Shown: positions 50,132 through 59,265, counted from the stretch's first letter. The stretch is DNA of 64,000 nt from Pectobacterium polaris (GCF_002307355.1 NZ_CP017481.1:1736001-1800000), one strand, 5' to 3'. Notes: a model not told the origin generated them from the letters alone. Numbers and translations are program-made.

Positions 50132-51622
50132 ATGCAAAGTATTATAAAAATTCATTCTCTGGACAATGTGGCTGTCGCCCTGCGTGATGTCGAGCAAGGC
50201 GAAACGGTGTCGGTGGATAGCCATACGGTGACACTTCAGCAACCTGTCGTGCGCGGACATAAGTTCGCGCTGGAAACCATCGCACCGGGAGAAATGATTA
50301 CCAAGTATGGCCTGCCGATCGGCCATGCGTTGGTGTCTATTGCTCCCGGAGAACACATCCATTCCCAGAATGCGAAAACCAATCTGAGCGATCTGGATGA
50401 ATATCAGTATGAACCTGAATTTCTCGAACTGCCGCCGCAGATGGGTAATCGGGATGTGCAGCTCTATCGTCGCAAAAATGGCGATGTGGGTATCCGTAAT
50501 GAGTTGTGGATCCTACCCACCGTCGGTTGTGTGAACGGGATTGCTCGCCAGATTCAGCAGCGTTTTCTGAAAGAAACTAACGATGCGGAAGGGATCGACG
50601 GCGTTTATCTGTTCAGTCATACCTTCGGCTGTTCACAGCTCGGTCAGGATCACGAAAACACCCGTACGATGCTGCAAAACATGGTGCGTCACCCGAATGC
50701 GGGTGCCGTACTGGTGATCGGTCTGGGCTGTGAGAACAATCAGGTTGACGCCTTCCGCACGACGCTGGGCGATTTTGATTCCGATCGCGTGACGTTCATG
50801 GTGTGCCAGCAGCAGGACGATGAAGTTGAAGCCGGTCTGGAACGGCTGCATACGCTGTATGAGGAGATGCGCCATGACAAACGCGAGCCGGGTAAGCTGA
50901 GCGAGCTGAAGTTTGGTCTGGAATGCGGCGGTTCCGATGGGCTGTCTGGTATTACTGCCAACCCGCTGTTAGGCCGTTTCTCCGACTATCTGATTGCTAA
51001 CGGCGGCACCACCGTGCTGACTGAAGTGCCTGAAATGTTCGGTGCAGAACGAATCCTGATGAGCCGCTGCCGTGATGAAGCCACGTTTGAGAAAACCGTG
51101 CACATGGTGAACGATTTCAAACAGTACTTCATCGCACACAACCAGCCGATTTACGAGAACCCCTCGCCGGGTAACAAAGCGGGCGGGATCACCACGCTGG
51201 AAGAGAAATCACTGGGCTGTACGCAAAAAGCCGGACAGAGCAAAGTGGTGGACGTGCTGAAATATGGTGAGCGCTTACATACTCCAGGGCTCAACCTGCT
51301 CAGCGCACCGGGGAATGATGCCGTTGCCACCAGCGCGCTGGCGGGTGCCGGTTGCCACATGGTGCTGTTCAGTACCGGACGCGGCACACCTTACGGTGGA
51401 TTCGTGCCTACCGTAAAACTGGCGACCAACAGCGAGCTGGCGAAGAAGAAACCACATTGGATTGATTTCGATGCGGGGCGTCTGATTCACGACATACCGA
51501 TGGATGAATTGCTGAGCCAGTTTGTTGAGCTGATTGTCGAGATTGCTGACGGCAAGCGGACGAAGAACGAAGTGAACGACTTCCGCGAATTAGCCATATT
51601 TAAGAGCGGCGTGACGTTGTAA
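50132..51622 (+). CDS. uxaA: Altronate dehydratase UxaA
   Basis: Dehydrates altronate to 2-keto-3-deoxygluconate. 496 residues: an N-terminal SAF-type domain (about 1-95), then the altronate/galactarate dehydratase body with G-C-V-N-G-I-A-R, H-T-F-G-C-S-Q-L-G, G-L-G-C-E-N-N and C-G-G-S-D-G; the conserved Cys residues bind iron. It is 19 bp after uxaB in the same operon. Confidence 0.96.
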   Translation: MQSIIKIHSLDNVAVALRDVEQGETVSVDSHTVTLQQPVVRGHKFALETIAPGEMITKYGLPIGHALVSIAPGEHIHSQNAKTNLSDLDEYQYEPEFLELPPQMGNRDVQLYRRKNGDVGIRNELWILPTVGCVNGIARQIQQRFLKETNDAEGIDGVYLFSHTFGCSQLGQDHENTRTMLQNMVRHPNAGAVLVIGLGCENNQVDAFRTTLGDFDSDRVTFMVCQQQDDEVEAGLERLHTLYEEMRHDKREPGKLSELKFGLECGGSDGLSGITANPLLGRFSDYLIANGGTTVLTEVPEMFGAERILMSRCRDEATFEKTVHMVNDFKQYFIAHNQPIYENPSPGNKAGGITTLEEKSLGCTQKAGQSKVVDVLKYGERLHTPGLNLLSAPGNDAVATSALAGAGCHMVLFSTGRGTPYGGFVPTVKLATNSELAKKKPHWIDFDAGRLIHDIPMDELLSQFVELIVEIADGKRTKNEVNDFRELAIFKSGVTL

Positions 51623-51646
51623 ATTCTATCCATTCCAATTAAAATA

Positions 51647-51684
51647 AAACGGCGTTTCATTTTTATGATGGCGCCGTTTTTTTT
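51647..51684 (+). terminator. Terminator of the uxaCBA operon
   Basis: AAACGGCG and CGCCGTTT, followed by a run of eight T residues. Separates uxaA from ygjV. Confidence 0.85.
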
Positions 51685-51726
51685 CGCTACAACTTTTATT
51701 CGCTACAACTTTTAGAGGCAGGGATC

Positions 51727-52257
51727 ATGACACATTATTGGATTGCCCAGTCTGTTGGTGTACTGGCATTTATGGTCGGCATCACCATGTTTTTCAACCG
51801 TAACGATCAAAAATTCAAAATACAGCTCTCGGCATACAGCGCCGTTATTGGCCTGCATTTCTTCCTGATGGGGGCAAATGCAGCAGGTGCCAGTGCATTG
51901 TTGAACTCCGCACGTACATTAATCTCACTGAAAACGCACAACATCCTCGTGATGTTTGTCTTTATCTCACTGACGCTGCTCTTTGGTTTATCGGGCATGA
52001 ACCATGCGATGGAACTGCTGCCGATAGCGGGCACGGTCGCCAGTACTTGGGCGCTGTTTCGTACGTCTGGGTTGACGACGCGCTGCGTGATGTGGTGCTC
52101 AACCGCCTGCTGGGTCGTGCATAATATCTGGCTGGGCTCGATTGGTGGATCGTTGATTGAAGGCAGTTTCCTGCTGATGAACGGCTTTAACATCATCCGC
52201 TTCTGGCGTATGCAGCAGCGCGGCATCGATCCTTTCAGCGTCGAAAATAAGGCGTAA
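51727..52257 (+). CDS. ygjV: YgjV-family inner-membrane protein
   Basis: 176 residues with five or so hydrophobic segments; G-V-L-A-F-M-V-G-I-T-M-F-F and H-N-I-W-L-G-S-I-G-G-S-L-I-E are family features. It follows uxaA as in E. coli. Function unknown. Confidence 0.85.
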   Translation: MTHYWIAQSVGVLAFMVGITMFFNRNDQKFKIQLSAYSAVIGLHFFLMGANAAGASALLNSARTLISLKTHNILVMFVFISLTLLFGLSGMNHAMELLPIAGTVASTWALFRTSGLTTRCVMWCSTACWVVHNIWLGSIGGSLIEGSFLLMNGFNIIRFWRMQQRGIDPFSVENKA

Positions 52258-52278
52258 TTTCAGGTGTTTCTCGTAATA

Positions 52279-52310
52279 TAACGCCGTTCGTTTTGAAGCG
52301 AACGGCGTTA
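52279..52310. terminator. Hairpin after ygjV
   Basis: A perfect 12-bp stem (TAACGCCGTTCG and complement, 8-nt loop). No long T-run follows. It marks the end of the core block; the defence island begins about 90 bp further on. Confidence 0.6.
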
Positions 52311-52401
52311 GAGGGAAGGGGAGAACCAAAACTCGTGTCAGTTGGGCACGACTAATACATATAAACGACAACCCATAACATCCATAGCAGATCCATGGAA
52401 T

Positions 52402-53475
52402 TTATCGTTCCAACAACTCAGCCTGGGGCAAACCTGCTACGGGCATTCGAACCGCCCAGGGGAATCGCTTAGGGTCACTTGCTTCATATTGGTTAACTTC
52501 GATACGAGGGAGATTACGTTTGTCGTAGATAGTACCCAATCGCAGCGTGAGACTCGCGGGTGCCGCCAGAAATAGCGATATTTCGACAATACCTTGCTGT
52601 GCTAAAGACATGACAATATCCAGAAATTGCTGCGTGAGGTGCTGCTGCTTAAATTCCGACCAGTGAGAATGAGTATTACGTCCTACTAAATCTGCTTTGA
52701 TGATTGGAACATCACTTTCAACCATTTGCACATCAGCTTCAAGAACATCGTAAGATGCAGACACGCAGAGAGCTACCCGTTTTACAGTAGTGTTTATGGC
52801 ATCAAGTCCTGTTACAACGAAACGGTTACCATCATCTTCATCAGTAAGCGCTCGCCAGGTATGCTGTCTCCGATCCCAGTCCATGATTAATGTTCGGGAC
52901 TCATCATCGACAATAACACCGAGCAAAAAGAGAAATGGAACTGGTGCAAGTCCACCGAGTACGAATGATATATCTGACCTGTCCAGCCCATCACACCTTC
53001 GAGCTAAGTCGTCTGGGAGGTTCGTCAGCCGACGTATTGCTGCATCGGGACTGAGGATCGCACCATCGGCCATTCCCCCCTTTCTAAGGTCAATTGTCAC
53101 CTGTTCACGGCGTCCCGGTATTGATGAAGGAACTGCGGAAGCTAAAGGTTGTCCCTGGTAATCTCTCAGCCCTCTTGCTTCAATAACGATCACTTTCTTG
53201 CTGCTTTCACTACGGATATCTCGAACAATCAGTGAAATTCCTAAGAAGACGATTATGATAGCGATGATAAACACGCCCCAACTTAGCGCACCAGCACTAC
53301 CGGAAGAGTCCCAACTGAAAATATAGTTGCCCTGGGATGAGGGTATTGTCACACCAAGAGTCAATCCTGTAAGAACCACTGCAAAGAGCGGTACTCCAAT
53401 TCTGACTAGAGCCAGGCCTACAGACCGTTTCCTGAAGACCCAGTCAATTAGTGAGCGCAGAAAATAGCTTATCAA
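52402..53475 (-). CDS. TM-SAVED CBASS effector (Cap14-like), system 1
   Basis: 357 residues with two N-terminal membrane helices (about 23-44 and 64-86) and a cytosolic SAVED domain (from about 110) showing V-I-E-A-R-G-L, F-L-F-L-L-G-V-I-V and M-D-W-D-R-R-Q-H-T-W-R-A. SAVED domains bind cyclic oligonucleotides, and TM-SAVED proteins (Cap14) are thought to damage the membrane when activated. It is the last gene of the four-gene operon; the start overlaps the Cap3 stop (ATGA). The similar Y/W-D-R-x-x-x-x-W pattern also appears in the HNH-SAVED protein of system 2. Confidence 0.78.
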   Translation of the reverse strand: MISYFLRSLIDWVFRKRSVGLALVRIGVPLFAVVLTGLTLGVTIPSSQGNYIFSWDSSGSAGALSWGVFIIAIIIVFLGISLIVRDIRSESSKKVIVIEARGLRDYQGQPLASAVPSSIPGRREQVTIDLRKGGMADGAILSPDAAIRRLTNLPDDLARRCDGLDRSDISFVLGGLAPVPFLFLLGVIVDDESRTLIMDWDRRQHTWRALTDEDDGNRFVVTGLDAINTTVKRVALCVSASYDVLEADVQMVESDVPIIKADLVGRNTHSHWSEFKQQHLTQQFLDIVMSLAQQGIVEISLFLAAPASLTLRLGTIYDKRNLPRIEVNQYEASDPKRFPWAVRMPVAGLPQAELLER

Positions 53476-53939
53476 GATGATGACTCCAAAACTTCAACAA
53501 CTGAAGGGTTAGTATTTCGACAGAATAAGGTACAAGATAGGGTAAGCTTTCGCCACCATCGCAACCGGACGATTAGCAATACAGCAAACTCGATCCCTCT
53601 TTCCCCTTCAACCAAATCGGTCATTGAGGAAACGTCCTGAGAGCTCGGTGTGACTGAGAAACAGGGATGAGAGTGCCATTCTCCTAGGTAGTTGAATCGA
53701 TCATATTGATGCCCTGTTCTGTGAAAAAAAGCATTTAGGGCTTCTTTATGTGTCTCTGAATCGCGAACAAAGTGAGCTTTCCCGCCAGTCTGACTATCAA
53801 TCGACAGGTCAACAACTCGAAAATGGCCCGGAGCAATTTGCTCTCCCATCATCACACCACCAATTTCTCTGCTGCCAGCGGCTTTGAGGGCTTTACGCAG
53901 CTTGCCTTTGACGTTTTCAGCGATCTCAACCTGCATCAT
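53472..53939 (-). CDS. cap3: CBASS JAMM-type deconjugase Cap3, system 1
   Basis: A 155-residue JAB/MPN isopeptidase that removes Cap2-made CD-NTase conjugates. The zinc motif is H-S-H-P followed by S-Q-D with the required H-x-H-x10-D spacing; the partner Glu is in G-G-V-M-M-G-E near 27-33. The start overlaps the Cap2 end by 14 bp. Confidence 0.85.
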   Translation of the reverse strand: MMQVEIAENVKGKLRKALKAAGSREIGGVMMGEQIAPGHFRVVDLSIDSQTGGKAHFVRDSETHKEALNAFFHRTGHQYDRFNYLGEWHSHPCFSVTPSSQDVSSMTDLVEGERGIEFAVLLIVRLRWWRKLTLSCTLFCRNTNPSVVEVLESSS

Positions 53940-55644
53940 TTTCTCTAGGGAACAAGTCGGCCAGCAATTGCTGGTAAGCCTCGGGATCTCCTGCTTGTAC
54001 TTCTATATCCCATCCATCACTTTCTCCAAGATCAATTGGTCTAACGTCAAATGGGGCGGTGAATATCCAGCTGTCAGTCATTCCGATAAGGTAGACGGAA
54101 TAAGGGAAAATTGTCGAATTGGGGCGGACGAGAAGATCAATTGCATAACGAGATAAGTGCGCTGCAATAACGGAAACATCGGCGTCATCTGCAATTAGCG
54201 GTTCCCCAGAGCCATCAAGTTGTGAGTATGGCTGCGAAATCTCGCTTTCAGGCCAGGCTATGCCCTGCTCGGAATACCAGTTTTCTATCCGCTGTCTGGC
54301 GCTAAGTGGCGTGGGATCTATACCCGGGCGTAGTCGAACGACTATTCCGCCAGCCCCACCGCCGAATACTTGTGCCCAGCAAATTGGTTTCTTTGCCCTT
54401 CGTGAAATTGATGCGCAAAGATTGAAAACCACCGGGTCAGCGGTTGCGTCTATGATTAAATCGCTCTCTGCGATATATCTCATCGTTGCAGAAGTTGCTC
54501 CTCCACTCTCTTGCCCACCTAAAACTGTAGTGCGGCTAATAACTTCGCATTCGGCATTGACTTCCTTAAGCCTGGCTGCCAGTGCTTGTGATTTATGCAT
54601 ACCAACGGCCCGCCAATCTAACTCGTTGCGAACCAGATTCCCTGAAGCAAGTAAATCTCCATCAACGAGTACAAATTGCCCAACACCAGATCGAGCAAGA
54701 TGTACGGCTACTTTTGACCCAACGGATCCGCAACCGACTATTGCAACTTTCGCAGTTTTAAGACGAGCAAACTCGGGATCAAGACGCACACGGTCAATAT
54801 CAACAATAGTTTTGTCGTAGTTGACCAGTTTGCGATTGTCTGAAGCACCGTAAGCCATTGAGACCTGATGATTAGTGCCATTGAAAAGAATAAGCCCTAA
54901 AGGACCTGATACCTGTAATAATTCGGGGAGCACAGATTCGAAGTTGTGGCTTTCAAGCAATGAAACCAGTTCATTAAGATTGTCGTAAGCGACTGATGCG
55001 CCTTCGGGCACACGGATAATCTTAGTCGCTACAGTACTCGCCCCGTAGCCACGCCTGTTCGGTGCGATCCACATAGAATCATCTACAGGTCCAATTCGTG
55101 TAAGCTGAGCTGCAAAAGCTCCAGCATAAAGGTGCTCTTGAATTTCCGCATCGACCACCTGACCCTCTTCTACCATCAACAAACCTTCGAAGACTCTTGG
55201 AGAGTAAAGGAAACGAAATACGGAATTTCTTGCCCGCTGAGCGGGAAGGACTCGATGTTCTGATGGAGCGGGTTCTCCAGTCTCCTGCTCGGATAAAAGT
55301 AAACGATAGGCACTTTCAATCATCATTGCGCCGGTGATTTCGGGCGTCCAATTATCTGAGCGAAACTGTAAACAAAGTTCTCCAGCCTCTCCATATTGAT
55401 GATCAGACAAACGTTTCCCATCCCGTGGAACGACTGAAGGAGGAACATCAGGGAAATATTCGGGGTATGTAATTGTTAACGGAATTAGCCGTTCTGCAAC
55501 TTGTAAATCAAAGTCAGCAGCAAGTCGCAAGTTACTGACTACATGCCACTTTATATTCGTGAGCCATGTGTTCCGCTCTTCCAGATCCGAAATGGTGGTA
55601 CGTTCGGACTGCACACGAATAGACTGATCCACCCACCAAATCAT
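53926..55644 (-). CDS. cap2: CBASS E2-E1 fusion Cap2, system 1
   Basis: A 572-residue ubiquitin-transferase-like protein that conjugates the C-terminus of its CD-NTase to targets and primes signalling. The E2-like part has the catalytic Cys in G-E-L-C-L-Q-F near 90; the adenylation (E1) domain starts near 305 with V-A-I-V-G-C-G-S-V-G-S and V-D-G-D, and the E1 Cys region I-C-W-A-Q-V-F-G-G lies further on. It overlaps the CD-NTase stop (ATGA). Confidence 0.88.
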   Translation of the reverse strand: MIWWVDQSIRVQSERTTISDLEERNTWLTNIKWHVVSNLRLAADFDLQVAERLIPLTITYPEYFPDVPPSVVPRDGKRLSDHQYGEAGELCLQFRSDNWTPEITGAMMIESAYRLLLSEQETGEPAPSEHRVLPAQRARNSVFRFLYSPRVFEGLLMVEEGQVVDAEIQEHLYAGAFAAQLTRIGPVDDSMWIAPNRRGYGASTVATKIIRVPEGASVAYDNLNELVSLLESHNFESVLPELLQVSGPLGLILFNGTNHQVSMAYGASDNRKLVNYDKTIVDIDRVRLDPEFARLKTAKVAIVGCGSVGSKVAVHLARSGVGQFVLVDGDLLASGNLVRNELDWRAVGMHKSQALAARLKEVNAECEVISRTTVLGGQESGGATSATMRYIAESDLIIDATADPVVFNLCASISRRAKKPICWAQVFGGGAGGIVVRLRPGIDPTPLSARQRIENWYSEQGIAWPESEISQPYSQLDGSGEPLIADDADVSVIAAHLSRYAIDLLVRPNSTIFPYSVYLIGMTDSWIFTAPFDVRPIDLGESDGWDIEVQAGDPEAYQQLLADLFPRENDAG

Positions 55645-56846
55645 GCAAACCCCTTTGGTGAAGTTGGCTCCCGACGAGTATTTGGAAATGCCGGTGTGCT
55701 CGCTGCTGCAACCCCCAGAGCTGCAACTCCTGTTGCTGGTTGCAACATTGATCCTGGCGTAGGGCTAAGGCGTGTTGCAGCTCTGTCTGCTACCGCTCCC
55801 ATATGAGGCTGGACGCTTTCAACTAAGCGGCGTTTTTCAATCTGATGTGCTAAATTTCCAAAATCTTGCCGAGCCCGGTTGAGCCACTCGTAGAACGCAT
55901 CTTTTCTCTCAGGATGATTCGGCCATTTATCTGCAAAATTTTCGAGGGGGTCGGAAGGGTTACGAATGATATAACGATTCCCATCACGTTCGATAAACGA
56001 GTCCATTCGAGAAAGGATTGAGTAGAGAGCATCGGCTATCTTTACTTCACCATTATAAGCATGCGCGGCAAGGGTAGTAATAATGATCGATATAGGGCGC
56101 TCGTCGTAACGCTTTTCAAACATACCGTCACGGTGGCGTTTCAAGATCATTATCGCTGACTGGAGCGGGGTCCGAACTTTGTAGTCAGGAATCTCCTCGA
56201 CACTAGCTTTGATTGATTCCGCCAGCATTTTTCTCCGCTGTTCAAAAACATCTCTCATCCGCAGCTTGAACCACTCAGCATATCCCTTGGGATTTGATCG
56301 CTGCCAATCATCAGAAAGCACCTGGTAAACAGGAGATTCGAGATCAGTGATGACCATTGCTGTCTCGGACCATTTGAGATCGTAGCCATAAGTCTCAAGT
56401 AATATACGTTGTTGTGTAGCGTTAGGGAGAGAGGGGACTACATCCATGTGAAATTGGGCGCCGTCTGCATAGTCCAGAACCCAGCAACGCCGACCTTCAC
56501 GAACGGGCTTAACCATATTTTGAGCTTTACGATAAGCTTTGATCTCATCGCCGACCAGAGTCTTTAAATTACTCTGAGTAAGATCCTTGGTACCGAGGCT
56601 TTGGAGTAAGCAAACAGAATCTACATCGTACTCCTCTGCATCATTCAAAGGACGAATCGCTGTACCTAGTCGGAATGAACCCTGTACGTAAACTTGTGGA
56701 TCGTATTTGGCAACGGCGGACTCTGGACGGTGAAGCCATTCTCCAAGTGATGTATAGCTCCGACATGCCTGCTCGTATCGTGAGTCACTGATTGCAAGCT
56801 CCTCGGCTAAAGCGGTGAGAAAATCTTCGGCGTTTTTTGTTGGCAT
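55641..56846 (-). CDS. CBASS CD-NTase (cyclic nucleotide synthase), system 1
   Basis: 401 residues of the cGAS/DncV-like nucleotidyltransferase superfamily. Motif: G-S-F-R-L-G-T near 55, then Y-D-V-D (D-x-D), and the third acid in F-H-M-D-V-V-P. It is expected to make a cyclic di- or trinucleotide on phage infection. The C-terminus ends G-F-A, the kind of exposed tail that Cap2 activates. The ATG at 56846 has AGGGAGGGT upstream. The operon is CD-NTase, Cap2, Cap3, TM-SAVED. Confidence 0.9.
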   Translation of the reverse strand: MPTKNAEDFLTALAEELAISDSRYEQACRSYTSLGEWLHRPESAVAKYDPQVYVQGSFRLGTAIRPLNDAEEYDVDSVCLLQSLGTKDLTQSNLKTLVGDEIKAYRKAQNMVKPVREGRRCWVLDYADGAQFHMDVVPSLPNATQQRILLETYGYDLKWSETAMVITDLESPVYQVLSDDWQRSNPKGYAEWFKLRMRDVFEQRRKMLAESIKASVEEIPDYKVRTPLQSAIMILKRHRDGMFEKRYDERPISIIITTLAAHAYNGEVKIADALYSILSRMDSFIERDGNRYIIRNPSDPLENFADKWPNHPERKDAFYEWLNRARQDFGNLAHQIEKRRLVESVQPHMGAVADRAATRLSPTPGSMLQPATGVAALGVAAASTPAFPNTRREPTSPKGFA

Positions 56847-56972
56847 GCCTCTACCCTCCCTGATTATGTCGTTGTTCTATCATAAAATATGAAGCTATTT
56901 GTATCTTGACGGTCAAATCCCAACTTAGCTCTGGCTCACTATTTTTATCCACTGATCTTTCTTTTTGAGAAT

Positions 56973-56997
56973 AAGTGCTCACAAACAGTGAACACTT
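56973..56997. promoter_or_regulatory. Inverted repeat upstream of the system 1 CD-NTase
   Basis: AAGTGCTCAC and GTGAACACTT pair with one mismatch across a 5-nt spacer, 127 bp upstream of the CD-NTase start. It is the only strong dyad in the 369-bp gap 56847-57215, where no gene is seen. It could be an operator for a CBASS repressor, though none is encoded nearby. Confidence 0.35.
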
Positions 56998-57215
56998 TTC
57001 CATGGCATAAGCCGCTTAAGTTTTGTTTGTATGATCGTCTACAAAATTGCCATCGTAATCGTACGTAGGATATGGGGTTATCGGAGTTCTGTTCAATGGT
57101 GGAAGCCAAAAAACTTGATGATTAAAGCATCAGTTTGGCAAAAAACAGCGCCTATGCCTTAGTTATTCCTAACATATCGATTTGTGGTCACAATCAAGGA
57201 ACCGTTAACTGCTGA

Positions 57216-57818
57216 TTACTCAATACGTGTCAGCTCGTAATGACCAACAGTTTTACGGCTTGTGAAGTAGTTCCCATTAAGTATGCGTTTACCTTTTAGG
57301 CTTAGTTTAAGAATTGCCGTTCCTCTATACGGAGCTTCTTCGTCAAAATTTGCTTTATGTTTAGGAGTTGTTAAAAAGACATAATAGAGTACTGCTCGCC
57401 CAGTTTCTTCATCCTTCTTAGGTTTAGCCACCAACGTCTGTGAGTCTGAGCCTTCAGCTTCAACATCCATTCCAATTTTAAGAAAGGATTGCTTAATCGT
57501 TGCATTAGCTCGTGATGTACCTTTTTTATCTCCCCATTCCCAATGGATAACCATATCCCAGGTTCCATTTAAATCAGGGAAGAGCAGATCGTTTAATATA
57601 GGTAAAGCTTTCCATAGCCGGCGCCAACCAAAGTAAAACAATGACAATAAAAGGACATTGAGAAGTAGTGAGCCCCCTGTTGCAATTGATATAGCAGAGG
57701 AAAAAGTTATATTTTTATCGAATACAGCCCATAAAATCCATAAAATCAGACAGCATATAACGGCATAGACCACAGCAATCAAGGATATAACTTTTCCTAT
57801 TGGAATTAAGTTTATCAT
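57216..57818 (-). CDS. Two-TM beta-barrel effector (Cap15 / 2TM-beta type)
   Basis: 200 residues: two N-terminal membrane helices (about 9-32 and 41-65) then a beta-rich domain opening with L-F-P-D-L-N-G-T-W, the recognisable start of the Cap15/2TM-beta barrel. Such barrels bind cyclic dinucleotides and the helices disrupt the inner membrane. Unlike the usual Cap15 it is not next to the CD-NTase; it starts 4 bp inside the upstream gene (ATGA overlap), so its partner is the DAC-like protein. Codon use is AT-richer than either CBASS operon. In Panoptes the same effector type (OptE) pairs with mCpol. Confidence 0.75.
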   Translation of the reverse strand: MINLIPIGKVISLIAVVYAVICCLILWILWAVFDKNITFSSAISIATGGSLLLNVLLLSLFYFGWRRLWKALPILNDLLFPDLNGTWDMVIHWEWGDKKGTSRANATIKQSFLKIGMDVEAEGSDSQTLVAKPKKDEETGRAVLYYVFLTTPKHKANFDEEAPYRGTAILKLSLKGKRILNGNYFTSRKTVGHYELTRIE

Positions 57819-58252
57819 TGTAACTCCTCATAGTGAGTTTCCTTTCCATTCTCAAATATAGAAAGACGCCCGCCTTCGCTTACAATGCCTGTAAATTTTA
57901 CTTCTTCGATAAAAGAACCATAGAGCGCTGCAACGAAACGCCCACCGACAAACCTTGATCTTTCAAACCAAATGTTAGGTATTACTTGAGGGGAGAAATA
58001 TTGTGCTATATGTGTAATATTTCCTAATTCATCTAAAATGTGGAAACCGTCGTGATATTTATTGTCTTTACTTGATATATTAGAAAGTAAATCTATTGTA
58101 GAACCATCCTGTATGGGGTTTGTATCCCGCAGATTTGTTATAGAAAGGTTTTTGGTATCATTGCAAATAATTACTCCGATTCCAGAGAAATCACTATGGC
58201 TAGATATTTTCCAAATATCATGGAGTAATTCATACAGTAACTCTTTTGTCAT
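57815..58252 (-). CDS. Small DAC/DisA_N-like protein with altered active-site motifs
   Basis: 145 residues, AT-rich, no signal peptide. The order of segments matches a diadenylate-cyclase (DisA_N) domain: G-I-G-V-I-I early, K-Y-H-D-G-F-H-I-L-D-E-L-G-N-I near 66-80 where DAC has the D-G-A motif, then G-G-R-F-V-A-A-L near 106-113 where DAC has T-R-H-R, and I-V-S-E-G-G-R-L-S-I-F-E-N-G-K near 123-137, like the final DAC strand. D and G of D-G-A are kept but Ala is Phe; of R-H-R only the first Arg remains. It could make a nucleotide by altered chemistry, or only bind one. It forms an operon with the 2TM-beta protein. The assignment is pattern-based. Confidence 0.5.
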   Translation of the reverse strand: MTKELLYELLHDIWKISSHSDFSGIGVIICNDTKNLSITNLRDTNPIQDGSTIDLLSNISSKDNKYHDGFHILDELGNITHIAQYFSPQVIPNIWFERSRFVGGRFVAALYGSFIEEVKFTGIVSEGGRLSIFENGKETHYEELQ

Positions 58253-58696
58253 TATTTGTTGTATGCTTATTGTTAGGGTGAGTGATTAATGCACATTATC
58301 CGATACCTTCTTTTATAAGGGAAGGGCTGATTTTCAATTGCATGAGTTTTCAGTAGTAGAAGTATGAGTATCTATTGATATGCATTGATGGATAGGTTGT
58401 GTTCCTTTTACAATCATCTTTCAACGCATTGATTTTAATTTTTTATTGTATTTGTGTATTGCGATATGTGGACTTCACCCGTCCACACGACAGCACATAA
58501 TCCCATTCCTGCTTCAGCAACCGGGATGCCGGAATGGACCGACACGACAAACTATAGGGCAGAACCGTCTACCGGGGCGAGGTCAGTCCTGCCTCTAAAC
58601 TATCTTAAAACTTTACACTTCTGATGCCTACATCAAAACACATAAATTTGTGGCATCGTATACCTCGTTCCCACTCTTATTTCAGCGAGCAGGTCT
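58253..58696. other. Intergenic region between the DAC-like gene and the exonuclease
   Basis: 444 bp. The half nearer the DAC-like gene is very AT-rich; 58480-58600 is locally GC-richer. It must hold both divergent promoters. No gene or strong dyad is seen. Confidence 0.4.
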
Positions 58697-59257
58697 ATGA
58701 GCCAGAAGCGTGAAGTTTATATCTCGGTCGACGTCGAGACGTCTGGCCCAATCCCCGGCGTGTACAGCATGCTCACGATCGGAGCCTGTAACGTCTACGA
58801 TCCAGAACAAGTGTTTTCGTGTGAACTGAAGCCAATTTCGGACAACGTCGATCCAGAGGCACTGGCAGTAACAGGGCTGTCCATGGAAACCCTAGCACTA
58901 AAGGGATTAAATCCTGAAACTGCAATGATGCAATTTCAGGATTGGGTAGAGTCGGTCACGGGTACAGACGGGGTGCCCGTATTTGTCGGGCTGAACGCCC
59001 CATTTGATTGGTCGTTCATCAATTACTATTTCCACTACTTTCTGAAGTCGAACCCTTTTGGTTTTACCGCACTGGATATCAAAGCGCTTTTTATGGGGAC
59101 AACAGGCTCGAGTTGGGCAGGGACACGTTCAAGCCAGATGGCTACTTGGCTTGACTCCAAATATGAAGGAAAACGTCATGAGGCGTTAGATGATGCTCAA
59201 TATCAGGCGGAAATATTTCGCTTGATTAGGGCTATCAAACCATTTCAACAGAGATGA
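58697..59257 (+). CDS. DEDDh-type 3'-5' exonuclease
   Basis: 186 residues of the DnaQ-like exonuclease fold. The first motif is S-V-D-V-E-T near 10-15 (two catalytic acids), the middle Asp is in N-A-P-F-D-W near 102, and the last is R-H-E-A-L-D-D-A near 159 (His and Asp). It could trim DNA or RNA. It lies between the two defence operons on the opposite strand, ending 8 bp before the system 2 Cap3 gene. It could be a defence component, a cargo gene or an unrelated passenger. Confidence 0.85.
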   Translation: MSQKREVYISVDVETSGPIPGVYSMLTIGACNVYDPEQVFSCELKPISDNVDPEALAVTGLSMETLALKGLNPETAMMQFQDWVESVTGTDGVPVFVGLNAPFDWSFINYYFHYFLKSNPFGFTALDIKALFMGTTGSSWAGTRSSQMATWLDSKYEGKRHEALDDAQYQAEIFRLIRAIKPFQQR

Positions 59258-59265
59258 AGAATACC

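Noticed and set aside
52311..52401. An att site for the defence island after ygjV
   Set aside because: No tRNA, integrase or direct repeat is visible at this edge; the other edge is outside the window, so nothing can be paired.
57815..58252. The small partner of the 2TM-beta protein as an mCpol (Panoptes OptS)
   Set aside because: mCpol has a palm-type polymerase fold with GGDD/GDD-like acids; none is present here. The segment order fits DisA_N/DAC better.
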